A DNA stretch of 64,000 nucleotides, taken from the NCBI RefSeq assembly GCF_029892685.1, contig NZ_JARXVD010000006.1:124001-188000 (forward strand), in the 5' to 3' direction. A model generated the notes under the pieces. The model saw nothing but the letters and a program-made list of their open reading frames with translations, had not been told where the DNA came from and made no database searches. The position numbers were made by a program, and so were the translations under genes. This stretch comes from Mycobacterium sp. OTB74 (GTDB lineage: Bacteria > Actinomycetota > Actinomycetes > Mycobacteriales > Mycobacteriaceae). Positions 8,838-20,438 of this stretch are shown in pieces (position 1 is the stretch's first letter; the number at the start of each line of letters is the position of its first letter).

Positions 8838-10244
8838 TTAGACCAACAGCTTCTTCTGCACCTTGCCCATGGCATTGCGGGGCAGGGATTCGACGACGCG
8901 CACCTCGCGCGGCCGCTTGTGGACCGAAAGTTGTTGCGCAACAAAGTCGATGAGCTCATGCGGCGCCGCAGACCCGACCACGAAAGCGACGATCCGCTGA
9001 CCCAGATCGTCATCGGGTACGCCAACCACCGCCACCTCGTCCACCCCCGAGTGCCCCAGCAGCACTGTCTCGATCTCGCCTGCGCCGATCCGGTAGCCAC
9101 CCGACTTGATCAGGTCCACAGATTCCCGCCCGACGATGCGGTGCATGCCGCCCGCGTCGATCGCCGCCACGTCGCCGGTCCGATACCAGCCGTCCGCACC
9201 CAGCACCTCGGCCGTTGCGTCCGGTCGGTTCAGGTAACCGGTGAATACAGTTGGCGATGAAACCTCCAGTCGCCCAATGCTTTCCCCGTCGTGCAGCACA
9301 GGGGCGCCATCCTCGCCGGCCAAGCGGGTCTGCACACCATCCAGTGGCAGCCCCACCCAACCGGGTCGCCGTTCGCCGTCCACCCGGGTGGACAGGGTGA
9401 TCAGCGACTCGGTGCTGCCATAACGCTCCACCGGCTCGTGTCCGGTCAGGCGCACCAGACCGTCGAACACCGGAACCGGCAGCGGCGCACTGCCGGAAAC
9501 CAGCAGCCGAGCCTTGGACAGGGCGGCGGCCGCCGAAGCATCGGCCACCACGCGCGACCACACCGTCGGCACCCCGAAGTAGAGCGAGCCGTCCGCCGCG
9601 GCGTAGCTGTCCGGTGTCGGTTTTCCGGTGTGTACGAAGCGATTTCCAATGCGCAGCGACCCGAGCAGCCCGAGCACCAGGCCGTGCACGTGGAACAGCG
9701 GCAGTCCATGGACCAAGGTGTCGGCCGGCGTCCAGGCCCACGCCTTGGCCAGGGCGTCGATATCGGCAGCAATGGCCCGGCGGCTGATCAGCACGCCTTT
9801 GGGCAGCCCGGTGGTGCCGGAGGTGTACATGATCATTGCGGTGGATTCCGGCGCCGGTTCGGCATAGCGGTGCCACGACCGCGCATGCAGGCGCACCGGA
9901 ATGTGCGGCAAGCCTTCGCTCGCATCTTCTTCTGAGGGCAGCTCGCCGAGCCAAGCCTGCGCGCCAGAGTCGCCGATGATGTGCCTGCGCTCGGCGGCAC
10001 CGACGTCGGCGGGCACCGGCACCACCGGCACCCCGGCGATCAGGCAGCCCGTGATGGCCAGCACGGTCTTGGCGGTCGGCCGGGCCAGCACCGCCACCCG
10101 AGACGCTCCCCCGACCCGCTCGGCCACCGAGGTGGCAGCGCCCACCAGGTCGCTGCGGGACAGCACGCTTCCATCGATGCGCACGGCGTCTTCGATGTCA
10201 TGCCCGGCGGCGACAATGGCAGGGTTCAGCGAGGTCAACAACAC
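8838..10244 (-). CDS. fadD36: Acyl-CoA synthetase FadD36 (MatB-like AMP-forming ligase)
   Basis: An adenylate-forming enzyme of 468 residues. The P-loop is MYTSGTTGLPKGVLISRRA near residue 140. Later motifs are ERYGSTES, WYRTGDVAAID, GRESVDLIKSGGYRIGAGEIE and the catalytic lysine region RNAMGKVQKKLL at the C-terminus. The SGGYRIGAGEIE form is characteristic of malonyl/methylmalonyl-CoA synthetases (MatB-like), suggesting small dicarboxylic substrates, though this is inference. It starts with GTG at 10244. A NUDIX gene starts 41 bp away in the opposite direction. It corresponds to Rv1193. Confidence 0.9.
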   Translation of the reverse strand: MLLTSLNPAIVAAGHDIEDAVRIDGSVLSRSDLVGAATSVAERVGGASRVAVLARPTAKTVLAITGCLIAGVPVVPVPADVGAAERRHIIGDSGAQAWLGELPSEEDASEGLPHIPVRLHARSWHRYAEPAPESTAMIMYTSGTTGLPKGVLISRRAIAADIDALAKAWAWTPADTLVHGLPLFHVHGLVLGLLGSLRIGNRFVHTGKPTPDSYAAADGSLYFGVPTVWSRVVADASAAAALSKARLLVSGSAPLPVPVFDGLVRLTGHEPVERYGSTESLITLSTRVDGERRPGWVGLPLDGVQTRLAGEDGAPVLHDGESIGRLEVSSPTVFTGYLNRPDATAEVLGADGWYRTGDVAAIDAGGMHRIVGRESVDLIKSGGYRIGAGEIETVLLGHSGVDEVAVVGVPDDDLGQRIVAFVVGSAAPHELIDFVAQQLSVHKRPREVRVVESLPRNAMGKVQKKLLV

Positions 10245-10273
10245 GATTGCGAGGCTACTCGCCGCCGTTGGGC

Positions 10274-10279
10274 GATACT
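10274..10279 (+). promoter_or_regulatory. Putative -10 box of the NUDIX gene
   Basis: GATACT is followed after 6 nt by the GTG at 10286, with no Shine-Dalgarno site between them. This suggests a leaderless transcript from the 41-bp gap shared with fadD36. Confidence 0.35.
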
Positions 10280-10285
10280 GGGCGG

Positions 10286-10861
10286 GTGATCGAGCGTATC
10301 GATTCCCGCGAGGTGTACCGCAATTCCTGGTTGGTCGTGCGGGAGGACGCCATCAGGCGCCCCGACGGTTCGGCCGGCATCTACAGCGTGGTCGACAAAC
10401 CGACGTATGCGTTGGTGATCGCGCAGCAGGACGACATGATCCACTTGGTCGAGCAGTACCGGTATCCGCTCGGCCTGCGCCGCTGGGAGTTTCCGCAAGG
10501 CACCGCACCGGGCACGCTGGACGGCGACCAGCCGCCACCGCTGGAATTGGCGGCCCGCGAGCTCCGCGAGGAGACCGGCCTGCGCGCCGCTTCGATGCGG
10601 CTGCTCGGACAGCTTGATGTGGCCGCAGGCATGAGCAGCCAGCGCGGCTGGGTGTTTCACGCCACCGGCATCACCGAGGGTGACCACGACCGGGAACACG
10701 AGGAGCAGGACATGCGCAGCGCCTGGTTCACCACCGCTCAGTTCGAGGACATGGTGCGGACCGGAGAGATCACCGATGCCCAGTCGATAGCGGCCTGGAT
10801 GCTGCTGCGACTGCATTCCCAAAAGCCCAGCGGCCCATCAGTGGGACGCCAGCGCCCGTAG
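10286..10861 (+). CDS. NUDIX hydrolase, ADP-ribose/nucleotide-sugar pyrophosphatase-like
   Basis: A 191-residue NUDIX protein. The catalytic helix ELAARELREETGLRA is present, with the metal-binding RExxEE, but the glycine-rich start of the box is stretched by an insertion (APGTLDGDQPPP), so the spacing is not canonical. The surrounding EQYRYPLGLRRWEFPQG is typical of ADP-ribose pyrophosphatases. The GTG start follows a -10-like GATACT by 6 nt. It converges with pruB, overlapping its end by 24 bp. The substrate cannot be assigned from sequence. Confidence 0.78.
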   Translation: MIERIDSREVYRNSWLVVREDAIRRPDGSAGIYSVVDKPTYALVIAQQDDMIHLVEQYRYPLGLRRWEFPQGTAPGTLDGDQPPPLELAARELREETGLRAASMRLLGQLDVAAGMSSQRGWVFHATGITEGDHDREHEEQDMRSAWFTTAQFEDMVRTGEITDAQSIAAWMLLRLHSQKPSGPSVGRQRP

Positions 10862-11782
10862 GAAGAAGGTCAGGTTGGCCGGACGTTCTGCCAAGCGCCG
10901 GACGAAATAGCCGTACCACTGCGACCCGAACGGCACGTACACCCGGACACGGTTGCCGGCCTCGGCCAGCCTCCGCTGTTCGTCGTCTCGAATGCCGTAC
11001 AGCATCTGGTATTCGAAATCATCTGGCCTGCGGCCGAACTCGGCCACCAAGTCCGGCACTGCCTCGATCACGACAGGGTCGTGCGAAGCCACCATCGGGT
11101 AGCCCGAGCCGGCCATCAACACCCGTAGGCAGCGCAGGTAGTTGTCGGTGATGTCGTCGCGGTCCCGGAATGCTACCGACGGCGGTTCGTCATAGGCGCC
11201 CTTGCACAACCGGATTCGGGTTCCAGCCAGGTCCTGGCAATCGGCTTGGGTGCGTTTGAGATATGCCTGCAGGACAGTGCCGAGCCAGTCGAAATCGGCG
11301 TGCAGTTCCCGCACTATCGACAGTGTCGAGTCGGTGGTGGTGTGGTCCTCAGCGTCGATGGTTACCAAGATGCCGAGGTCACGAGCCTTGGCGCAAATGA
11401 CGTGGGCGTTCTCCAGCGCGATCTTCTCACCGTCGCGCGGCAGCGCCTGGCCCAGCGCCGAAAGTTTGAGCGACACTTCCGGTTGAAGGGGAATGGCGCC
11501 GGGCTGCGGACCGAGAGCTCCGAGTAGATCGAGGTACGCGGCAACCGTCGCATTGGCGGTGTCGGCATCCACGACGTCCTCGCCCAGATAGTCGATGCTG
11601 ACGTAACGATTCGTATTGGACAGCAGCACAACAGTATCCAGCGCATCACTGACCCGCTCCCCGGGCACGAAGCGGTGCACCACCTGCTGGGTCACCGGAA
11701 CTCTTTCGATCATGTGCCGCAATCGGTGACTGCGACTGGCGGCCAGGATGGCCGGCCGGGCAACCCCTTTGAAGACTGACAT
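10838..11782 (-). CDS. pruB: Proline dehydrogenase PruB
   Basis: A monofunctional, 314-residue FAD-dependent proline dehydrogenase that oxidises proline to pyrroline-5-carboxylate. The TIM-barrel motifs are visible: VSLKLSALG, TIDAEDHTTTDSTLSI, RIRLCKGAYDEP (substrate-binding region), and the C-terminal YGIRDDEQRRLAEAGNRVRVYVPFG with the conserved YVPFG and ERPAN. It follows pruA by a single base on the same strand, giving one operon for both steps of proline catabolism. Orthologous to Rv1188. Confidence 0.93.
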   Translation of the reverse strand: MSVFKGVARPAILAASRSHRLRHMIERVPVTQQVVHRFVPGERVSDALDTVVLLSNTNRYVSIDYLGEDVVDADTANATVAAYLDLLGALGPQPGAIPLQPEVSLKLSALGQALPRDGEKIALENAHVICAKARDLGILVTIDAEDHTTTDSTLSIVRELHADFDWLGTVLQAYLKRTQADCQDLAGTRIRLCKGAYDEPPSVAFRDRDDITDNYLRCLRVLMAGSGYPMVASHDPVVIEAVPDLVAEFGRRPDDFEYQMLYGIRDDEQRRLAEAGNRVRVYVPFGSQWYGYFVRRLAERPANLTFFLRALASH

Positions 11783-11783
11783 C

Positions 11784-13406
11784 TCAGGCCTCCATGTGCG
11801 GATAGTTGTGGTCAGTGGGCGCGACGAAGGTCTCCTTGATAGACCTGGCTGACGTCCAGCGCAGCAGGTTCAGTGCCGAGCCGGCTTTGTCGTTGGTGCC
11901 CGACGCGCGCGAGCCACCGAACGGTTGTTGTCCCACAACGGCTCCGGTGGGCTTATCGTTGATGTAGAAGTTGCCGGCCGCGAACCGCAACCGCTGCGCA
12001 GCGTCCCGTACCGCCGTCCGGTCGTCGGCGATCACCGCGCCTGTCAGCGCATACTTGGCACCGGTGTCGACGATGTCGAGGATGTCGTCCCAATCGTCGT
12101 ATACGTGTACCGCCAGGATCGGCCCGAAGTACTCGGTACTGAACGCCTCGTCGCGCGGATCATCGGAAAGCAGCACAGTGGGTCGGACGAAATAGCCAGT
12201 GCTGTCATCACATTGACCGCCAACCGCAACGGTGACGTGCGGCCTGCTCTTCGCATTCTCCAAGACCGCCACGTTTCGGGCGTACGCGCGGGAGTCGATC
12301 AGCGCTCCGCCGTAGCTGGTCAGATCGGTTACATCGCCGTAGCGCAAGGCGTCGGTGGCGGAAAGGAAGTCGTCGCCCATCGTCTCCCACACCGAGCGGG
12401 CGATGAAGGCCCTGGATGCCGCCGAACACTTCTGCCCCTGATAGTCGAAGGCACCGCGAATAAGCGCGGTGCGCAACACATCCGGATTGGCGGAAGCGTG
12501 AGCCAGGACGAAGTCCTTGCCGCCGGTCTCGCCGACCAGACGCGGATAGCTGTGGTAGTTCTCGATATTTGCCCCGACCGTGCGCCACAGATGTTGGAAA
12601 GTGGCGGTGGAGCCGGTGAAGTGGATGCCGGACAACCGGGGGTCGGCCAGGACCACATCGGATACCGCGTAGCCGTCACCGGTCACCAGGTTGATCACCC
12701 CGGGCGGGAGTCCGGCCTCCTCCAGGATTTGCATGGTCAGGTATGCCGAGAAGGTCTGGGTGACAGACGGTTTCCACACCACGGTGTTGCCCATGAGTGC
12801 CGGCGCGGTGGGCAGGTTGCCGGCGATGGCGGTGAAGTTGAAGGGCGTGATGGCGTAGACGAAGCCGTCCAGTGGCCGGTAGTCGGTGCGGTTCCAGACC
12901 CCGCGGCTGCTAATCGGCTGCTGAGCCAGGATCTGCCGAGCGAAGGCGACGTTGAACCGCCAGAAGTCGACCAGCTCGCAGGGCGCATCGATCTCGGCCT
13001 GATAGGCGGTCTTGGACTGGCCCAGCATGGTGGCGCCGGCGATCTTCTCCCGCCACGGGCCTGACATCAGATCGGCTGCCCGCAGGAACACCGCGGCTCG
13101 GTCATCGAACGACATTGTCGCCCAGTCATTCTTTGCGGCCATCGCAGCATCGACCGCGGCGGCGGCCTCGGTATGGCCGGCGTTGACCAGGGTGCCAAGC
13201 ACCGCGCGATGGTTGTGGGGCTGCACTACGTCGATGCGCTCGGCGCCGGACATGGTGCGCCGGCCGCCGATGACGTGCGGCAGGTCTGCCGGAGTCGCGG
13301 TGAGTTCAGTCAGCTGGTGCTGCAGGCGGGCGCGTTCAGCAGAACCCGCGGCGTAGTCGTGGACCGGTTCGTTGACGGGCAGAGGAACATCGGTGATGGC
13401 GTCCAT
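11784..13406 (-). CDS. pruA: Delta-1-pyrroline-5-carboxylate dehydrogenase PruA (RocA)
   Basis: A 540-residue aldehyde dehydrogenase oxidising glutamate semialdehyde to glutamate with NAD+. Catalytic features: Glu in LVGETGGKDFVL and the nucleophilic Cys in DYQGQKCSAASRAF. The proline-oxidising family signature INDKPTGAVVGQQPFGGSRASGTNDKAG is near the C-terminus. It is the first gene of the pruA-pruB operon and is divergent from pruC. The intergenic region carries a long inverted repeat likely to be the regulator's site. Orthologous to Rv1187. Confidence 0.94.
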   Translation of the reverse strand: MDAITDVPLPVNEPVHDYAAGSAERARLQHQLTELTATPADLPHVIGGRRTMSGAERIDVVQPHNHRAVLGTLVNAGHTEAAAAVDAAMAAKNDWATMSFDDRAAVFLRAADLMSGPWREKIAGATMLGQSKTAYQAEIDAPCELVDFWRFNVAFARQILAQQPISSRGVWNRTDYRPLDGFVYAITPFNFTAIAGNLPTAPALMGNTVVWKPSVTQTFSAYLTMQILEEAGLPPGVINLVTGDGYAVSDVVLADPRLSGIHFTGSTATFQHLWRTVGANIENYHSYPRLVGETGGKDFVLAHASANPDVLRTALIRGAFDYQGQKCSAASRAFIARSVWETMGDDFLSATDALRYGDVTDLTSYGGALIDSRAYARNVAVLENAKSRPHVTVAVGGQCDDSTGYFVRPTVLLSDDPRDEAFSTEYFGPILAVHVYDDWDDILDIVDTGAKYALTGAVIADDRTAVRDAAQRLRFAAGNFYINDKPTGAVVGQQPFGGSRASGTNDKAGSALNLLRWTSARSIKETFVAPTDHNYPHMEA

Positions 13407-13440
13407 GGGTCAAGAATCCGCTGGGAACGACTTCGATCTG

Positions 13441-13488
13441 TTGGCCGATTGGACAAATATTTCAGCCGGTGACAGTACAATCGGCCAA
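13441..13488. promoter_or_regulatory. Candidate PruC operator in the pruA/pruC divergent promoter
   Basis: TTGGCCGATTG at 13441-13451 and CAATCGGCCAA at 13478-13488 are perfect 11-bp inverted copies with a 26-nt spacer (centre to centre about 37 bp). A TACAAT -10 box at 13476-13481 overlaps the right arm. It would place transcription start at or next to the pruC ATG (13490). The arrangement suits an activator or autoregulator acting on both genes. Confidence 0.55.
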
Positions 13489-13489
13489 T

Positions 13490-15058
13490 ATGAAGGCCGT
13501 TGGCCTTGGTCAGCTGCTACTGGCCCTCGATGCGACCATGGCAACCCTGGTCGAGGCGCCGCGCGGCCTGGATCAGCCGGTTGCTGCAGCCGCCCTGATC
13601 GATCCGGACGACGTGCGCCTCGGCTTGGCGGCCGGTGCCGGGGCAGCTGATGCCTTCCTCCTGCTCGGCATCGATGACAAGCAGGCTACGGACTGGCTGG
13701 AACGGCAACTGGCTCAACGGGTTCCGGTTGCGATGTTTGTCAAAGAACCGTCCGAAAGGCTGGTCAAGCAGGCGGTGGCGGCCGGGGTCGCAGTGGTCGC
13801 CGTCGACCCGTGGGCACGCTGGGAACGGCTGTACCGATTGATCAATCACGTGCTGGAGCACCACGGCGACCGCACCGATCCGCGGTACGACCCGGGCACT
13901 GACTTATTCGGCCTGGCCCAGTCGATCGCGGATCGGACCCACGGCATGGTCAGCATCGAAGACGAACAGTCGCACGTTCTGGCTTACTCAGCCTCCAACG
14001 ACGAGGCCGACGAATTGCGCAGACTATCGATCCTCGGCAGGGCCGGCCCGCCGGAGCATCTGGAATGGATCGGCCAATGGGGCATCTTCGACGCGCTGCG
14101 GTCCGACACCGGGGTTGTCGCAGTGGCCGAGCGGCCCGAACTCGGGCTACGCCCGCGGCGCGCGGTGGGCATCCATCTGCCCCAGCAGGACGGACGTCGT
14201 GGGCCACGGTTTGCGGGAACCATCTGGCTGCAACAGGGTTCGCGGCCGCTGGCCGACGACACCGACGACGTGCTGCGTGGGGCGGCGGTTTTGGCAGCGC
14301 GGATCGTCACCCGGCTGGCGGCCAATCCGTCGACCCATACGGTGCGGATGCAGGAGTTGTTGGGACTGCGCGATTTTGACGACGACATCGCGCAAGTGGC
14401 GCGAGAGCTGAGCATCGTCGACGGCGGGCGGCTGGCGTTGGTCGGATTCGCTGCCACCGACCCGGTGCCGTCGCGATTGACCGATGTTCTGGCCTTGAGC
14501 GCGAGCGCTTTTCGCCATGACGCCCAAGTCGCAACCCACGGGGGCCGCAGCTACGTACTCTTCCCCGATGCCAGACGGTCGGTGACCTCATGGGTCCGCG
14601 GCACCGTCGGTACCCTGCGTGCTGAACTGAATGTTGAACTGCACGCCGTGATCGCCACCGGCACTTCGGGTTTGGCAGACGCGGCTGCGGCGCGGATCGA
14701 AGTCGACCGGGTGCTCGATTCAGCGGCGCGCCATCCGGGCGCCTTTGCCGCAGTCACCTCGCTGGCGGACGCTCGCACCACTGTCCTGCTCGATGAGATC
14801 GTCACCCTGATCGCCGCCGACGACCGGTTGCGCCACCCGGCGATGGCCAGGCTGCAGGAGCACGACCCCGTGCTCACCGAGACGCTGCGGGAGTATCTGG
14901 ACAGTTTCGGCGATGTCGCGGCCGCTGCCGGGCAGTTGCACGTACATCCCAACACCGTGCGGTATAGGGTGCGCCGGATCGAGAAGCTTCTGGACACCTC
15001 GCTGGCCAACCCTGACACCCGTCTCCTGCTGGCGCTGAGCCTGCGGGCCACGGCCTGA
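13490..15058 (+). CDS. pruC: PucR-family transcriptional regulator PruC of proline utilisation
   Basis: A 522-residue regulator. The C-terminal PucR-type helix-turn-helix is clear: FGDVAAAAGQLHVHPNTVRYRVRRIEKLL at about residues 472-500, with the preceding TLREYLDS. The central region (about 290-420) is the GGDEF-like CdaR domain, and the N-terminal 270 residues form a sensor part. It is divergent from pruA and orthologous to Rv1186c, reported as the activator of pruAB in mycobacteria. The ATG at 13490 is preferred over GTG 13469. The -10 box TACAAT ends 8 nt upstream and an inverted-repeat arm would otherwise lie inside the coding region. Confidence 0.88.
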   Translation: MKAVGLGQLLLALDATMATLVEAPRGLDQPVAAAALIDPDDVRLGLAAGAGAADAFLLLGIDDKQATDWLERQLAQRVPVAMFVKEPSERLVKQAVAAGVAVVAVDPWARWERLYRLINHVLEHHGDRTDPRYDPGTDLFGLAQSIADRTHGMVSIEDEQSHVLAYSASNDEADELRRLSILGRAGPPEHLEWIGQWGIFDALRSDTGVVAVAERPELGLRPRRAVGIHLPQQDGRRGPRFAGTIWLQQGSRPLADDTDDVLRGAAVLAARIVTRLAANPSTHTVRMQELLGLRDFDDDIAQVARELSIVDGGRLALVGFAATDPVPSRLTDVLALSASAFRHDAQVATHGGRSYVLFPDARRSVTSWVRGTVGTLRAELNVELHAVIATGTSGLADAAAARIEVDRVLDSAARHPGAFAAVTSLADARTTVLLDEIVTLIAADDRLRHPAMARLQEHDPVLTETLREYLDSFGDVAAAAGQLHVHPNTVRYRVRRIEKLLDTSLANPDTRLLLALSLRATA

Positions 15059-15072
15059 GTTTTGCCGGAGAG

Positions 15073-16182
15073 CTAACTCAGTCGGGAGACTGCGGCGGCG
15101 ATGCGTTCGTCGGTAGCGGTCAACGCAATTCGCACGAACTGCTCGCCGGCGGGTCCGTAGAACTCGCCCGGCGCGACCAGGATGCCACGTTCGGCGAACC
15201 ACGCAACGATGGCGCGACCGGACTCACCACGGGTGGCCCAGATGTACAGCCCCGCTTCGGAATGCTCGATGGAAAAGCCTGCACCGCGGATCGCTGACAG
15301 CAGCCAAGCGCGGCGTTTGGCATACAGGTCGCGCTGGTACTGCTCGTGCTCGTCGTCGTCGAGCGCCGCAACCATGGCGGCCTGGACCGGAGTCGGCACG
15401 ATCATGCCGGCGTGCTTGCGCACCGCCAGTAGCTCGGCGACCAGGTCCTGATCCCCGGCGACGAATCCCGCACGGTAGCCCGCCAGCGACGAGGTCTTGG
15501 ACAGCGAGTGCACGGCCAGCAGTCCGGTGTGGTCACCGTCGCAGACGTCGGGGTGCAGCACCGAAAGGGGCTGCGCTTCCCAACCCAGACCCAGGTAGCA
15601 CTCGTCGGAGGCCACGACCACGCCGCGCTCGCGGGCCCAGCCGACCACCTTGCGCAGGTGGTCGGCACCCAGCACCTTGCCGGTCGGGTTACTCGGCGAG
15701 TTGATGAACACCAGGGCAGGCCGCTGCGGCCCCAGCTGGGTCAACGAATCGGCGCGCAGTACATGAGCTCCCGCGAGGCGCGCGCCGACGTCATAGGTGG
15801 GATACGCCAACTCGGGCACCACGACGGTGTCCGAGCCACCCAACCCGAGCAGGGTGGGCAGCCAGGCGATGACCTCTTTGGTGCCGATCACCGGCAGCAC
15901 AGCCGACTCGGGTAGGGCGGTGACGCCGTATCGACGACCCAGTGCCGCGACCGCCGAAGCGCGCAGCTCCGGGGTGCCCGCGGTCGCCGGATAGCCGGGT
16001 GAGGCACTGGCGGCGTCCAGAGCCTCCCGGATCACCGGTGCCACCTCGTCTACTGGCGTACCGACCGAAAGGTCGACGATGCCGTCCGGGTGTGCGCGTG
16101 CGGTCGCAGTCGCGTCGGCCAGGGTGTCCCAGGGGAACACCGGCAAGTCGGCCGAGACGCGCCTCCTGTCAGACAGGGTCAC
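15073..16182 (-). CDS. dapC: N-succinyldiaminopimelate aminotransferase DapC-like (PLP class I)
   Basis: A 369-residue fold-type I aminotransferase. The PLP-lysine motif is [17 protein letters not shown], the phosphate-binding region includes [11 protein letters not shown], and DECYLGLG carries the Asp that contacts the pyridine nitrogen. It would convert succinyl-amino-oxopimelate to succinyl-LL-DAP, the step between DapD and DapE, both also in this window. Its ATG overlaps the fdxC stop by 4 bp, and the fdxC-dapC pairing is conserved in actinobacteria (Rv1177-Rv1178). M. tuberculosis has a second candidate (Rv0858c), so the assignment is by context and similarity. Confidence 0.85.
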   Translation of the reverse strand: MTLSDRRRVSADLPVFPWDTLADATATARAHPDGIVDLSVGTPVDEVAPVIREALDAASASPGYPATAGTPELRASAVAALGRRYGVTALPESAVLPVIGTKEVIAWLPTLLGLGGSDTVVVPELAYPTYDVGARLAGAHVLRADSLTQLGPQRPALVFINSPSNPTGKVLGADHLRKVVGWARERGVVVASDECYLGLGWEAQPLSVLHPDVCDGDHTGLLAVHSLSKTSSLAGYRAGFVAGDQDLVAELLAVRKHAGMIVPTPVQAAMVAALDDDEHEQYQRDLYAKRRAWLLSAIRGAGFSIEHSEAGLYIWATRGESGRAIVAWFAERGILVAPGEFYGPAGEQFVRIALTATDERIAAAVSRLS

Positions 16183-16499
16183 TCACCCTGCGGCGGCAGG
16201 CTCTTCACCACTTCGGGGTCGTTGTCGGTCTGGCCGACCTTCGACGCGCCACCGGGTGAGCCGAGCTCGGCGAAGAAATCGGCGTTGTTCTGGGTGTATC
16301 CGCTCCACTGGTCGGGGACATCGTCCTCGTAGTAGATGGCCTCGACGGGGCAGACGGGCTCACAGGCTCCGCAGTCCACGCACTCGTCGGGGTGGATGTA
16401 CAGCATGCGTGCACCCTCGTAAATGCAATCGACCGGGCACTCTTCGATACATGCCTTGTCTTTGACGTCGACGCAGGGTTCGGCAATGACGTACGTCAC
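16179..16499 (-). CDS. fdxC: Ferredoxin FdxC (7Fe type)
   Basis: A 106-residue bacterial ferredoxin. The Cys pattern [21 protein letters not shown], then [12 protein letters not shown], predicts one 3Fe-4S and one 4Fe-4S cluster (7Fe). The C-terminal tail ([24 protein letters not shown]) is typical of mycobacterial FdxC. It acts as a soluble electron carrier, with partners possibly including cytochromes P450. It is the first gene of the fdxC-dapC pair and diverges from padR across 269 bp containing several palindromes. Confidence 0.94.
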   Translation of the reverse strand: MTYVIAEPCVDVKDKACIEECPVDCIYEGARMLYIHPDECVDCGACEPVCPVEAIYYEDDVPDQWSGYTQNNADFFAELGSPGGASKVGQTDNDPEVVKSLPPQGE

Positions 16500-16575
16500 C
16501 GGTGGTTCTCCTGTTTCAGTGGGCTGCTGGCTCGTCAGGTGATGGCGAGCAGACGTCAGTATGGTGCGCCCATAT

Positions 16576-16591
16576 TGAGACGTCTGTCTCA
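16576..16591. promoter_or_regulatory. 16-bp palindrome TGAGAC-N4-GTCTCA upstream of fdxC
   Basis: TGAGAC (16576-16581) and GTCTCA (16586-16591) are perfect complements around GTCT, 77 bp before the fdxC start on the opposite strand. The size suits a homodimeric regulator. No regulator is identified for it. Confidence 0.35.
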
Positions 16592-16610
16592 GTGTTACCT
16601 AACTTCACTC

Positions 16611-16630
16611 GCCGCCCCCCACGGGGCGGC
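16611..16630. terminator. GC-rich hairpin inside the fdxC/padR divergent region
   Basis: GCCGCCCC (16611-16618) pairs perfectly with GGGGCGGC (16623-16630) around a 4-nt loop. It has no T-run. A strong hairpin between two divergent promoters has no gene to terminate. It may insulate the two promoters or belong to a small transcript. Confidence 0.35.
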
Positions 16631-16723
16631 AAGTGGTTACTGATACTAAACGTTGCACATACCGTCCGACTAGGTGCCATCCACAGTTTTTGCAGCTTTT
16701 CGCCAGGCCTTCGAAATAGCCAT

Positions 16724-16762
16724 TGCAACTAGTTGCATAGAACCGAAGGTCGCACTTATGCT
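16724..16762 (+). promoter_or_regulatory. padR promoter with palindromic operator over the -35
   Basis: TGCAACTAGTTGCA (16724-16737) is a perfect 14-bp palindrome. It overlaps a -35-like TTGCAT (16733-16738). An 18-nt spacer leads to a -10-like TATGCT (16757-16762), and the GTG start lies 6 nt further on. The arrangement fits autorepression by the PadR protein and a leaderless padR-fadH transcript. Confidence 0.55.
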
Positions 16763-16768
16763 TGCGTC

Positions 16769-19356
<2,588 letters not shown>

Positions 19357-19456
19357 CTCGCCCAATCGGACAAACGGGTCGCTTTTCTCGAGTAAAGGCG
19401 GCCCGTTCGTCGATCTCGGTGAGACCCGAGCCAGGCAGTGTCACAATCAGAACCGT

Positions 19457-19948
19457 ATGACTGACATCCAACCCCCCCGCGACCGCGACGAGTCCGGGCG
19501 ACCCCGCAATGCCCGACCGCGCGACGCGCTGGGTCGGCCCCTGCCGTTCGATAGCTGCGCCAGGGTCCCCCGCATCCCCGACGACCTGCTCCTGCCCGCC
19601 GCCGAAACGCTCAGCTACGCACAGGATTTGCTGGAGACAGGCCTGGCTTTCAATGCGCACGAGGTGTTCGAGGCGGCCTGGAAGAACGGCCCCGACTCCG
19701 AGCGGCTGCTCTGGCAGTCACTGGCGCAGCTGGCGGTCGGCATCACCCACATTCAGCGTGGCAACGCAGGCGGTGCGGCAGCGCTGCTGCGGCGCGCCGG
19801 CGAGGGACTCACCCGGGTCAACCGCCCGGTGCCGCACTCGATCGACGTCGACGGGCTGATCGACTGCGCAGCGTCACTCGCCGACGACCTTGCCCAAGGC
19901 AGCGAGATCGACCCCACCCGATTGCGGCCACGACTCACCACGTCCTGA
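19457..19948 (+). CDS. DUF309 family protein
   Basis: A 163-residue protein with the DUF309 helical core AQDLLETGLAFNAHEVFEAAW...LWQSLAQLAVGITHIQRGN. HExxE-like residues (HEVFE, residues 71-75) and a second helix with RGN are conserved in this family. The function is unknown. The N-terminus is hydrophilic and Arg/Asp-rich. The ATG at 19457 follows a CACAAT -10-like box by 9 nt. Downstream it converges with a DUF2231 gene, with stops 4 bp apart. Confidence 0.78.
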   Translation: MTDIQPPRDRDESGRPRNARPRDALGRPLPFDSCARVPRIPDDLLLPAAETLSYAQDLLETGLAFNAHEVFEAAWKNGPDSERLLWQSLAQLAVGITHIQRGNAGGAAALLRRAGEGLTRVNRPVPHSIDVDGLIDCAASLADDLAQGSEIDPTRLRPRLTTS

Positions 19949-19952
19949 CGGT

Positions 19953-20435
19953 TCAGGACCCGCTGCCCCACACCGCATGTGCCCCGGTGTCGCCGATTCG
20001 CACTATCTGATAAATCGTCGCGACGCCGATCACCACAGTCAGCACTGCCACCACGATGCCGGCCAATCCCCGCCTATTACCGAGCCGCTCGCCCCATCGG
20101 TGTAAACCGACCAGCGCCAAGGACACCAGCAACAGGCCCAGGACGAAATAGATCGCGGTGTCGCCGAGTTCGGTGTGCTCGTGCAGGATCGGGGACTTCA
20201 CCGCCTGCTGATGCTCCAACCACTCGCCGGCCTCGGTGGTCAGCGGGGTCAACACCGTCAACACCACGGAAAGCGCCAACACCAGCCACACCAGGCGCTC
20301 CCGCGCCGCGGTCCAGACCGCGCAGAGAATCAGCAGTATCGCGGTCAGCGGCGCCAGAACGACGATCGCGTGGACGAATAACGGGTGCGCAGGAATGTCG
20401 CCAATGGTGTTCACGTACCAAAGCCTGACACTCAT
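19953..20435 (-). CDS. DUF2231-type membrane protein
   Basis: A 160-residue protein with four hydrophobic segments (about 18-40, 47-68, 92-112, 128-148). It has the N-terminal HPLFVHAIVVLAPLTA motif of DUF2231 proteins and the conserved TEAGEWLEHQ between helices 2 and 3. Family members are predicted inner-membrane proteins of unknown role. A GTG at 20414 (VNTIGDIPAHPL) is an equally possible start. The upstream 99 bp hold two hairpins that probably end fbiC transcription. Confidence 0.75.
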   Translation of the reverse strand: MSVRLWYVNTIGDIPAHPLFVHAIVVLAPLTAILLILCAVWTAARERLVWLVLALSVVLTVLTPLTTEAGEWLEHQQAVKSPILHEHTELGDTAIYFVLGLLLVSLALVGLHRWGERLGNRRGLAGIVVAVLTVVIGVATIYQIVRIGDTGAHAVWGSGS

Positions 20436-20438
20436 GCC

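Noticed and set aside
16392..16732. Short plus-strand frames upstream of padR
   Set aside because: They overlap fdxC antisense or the regulatory region, and lack conserved sequence and ribosome sites.
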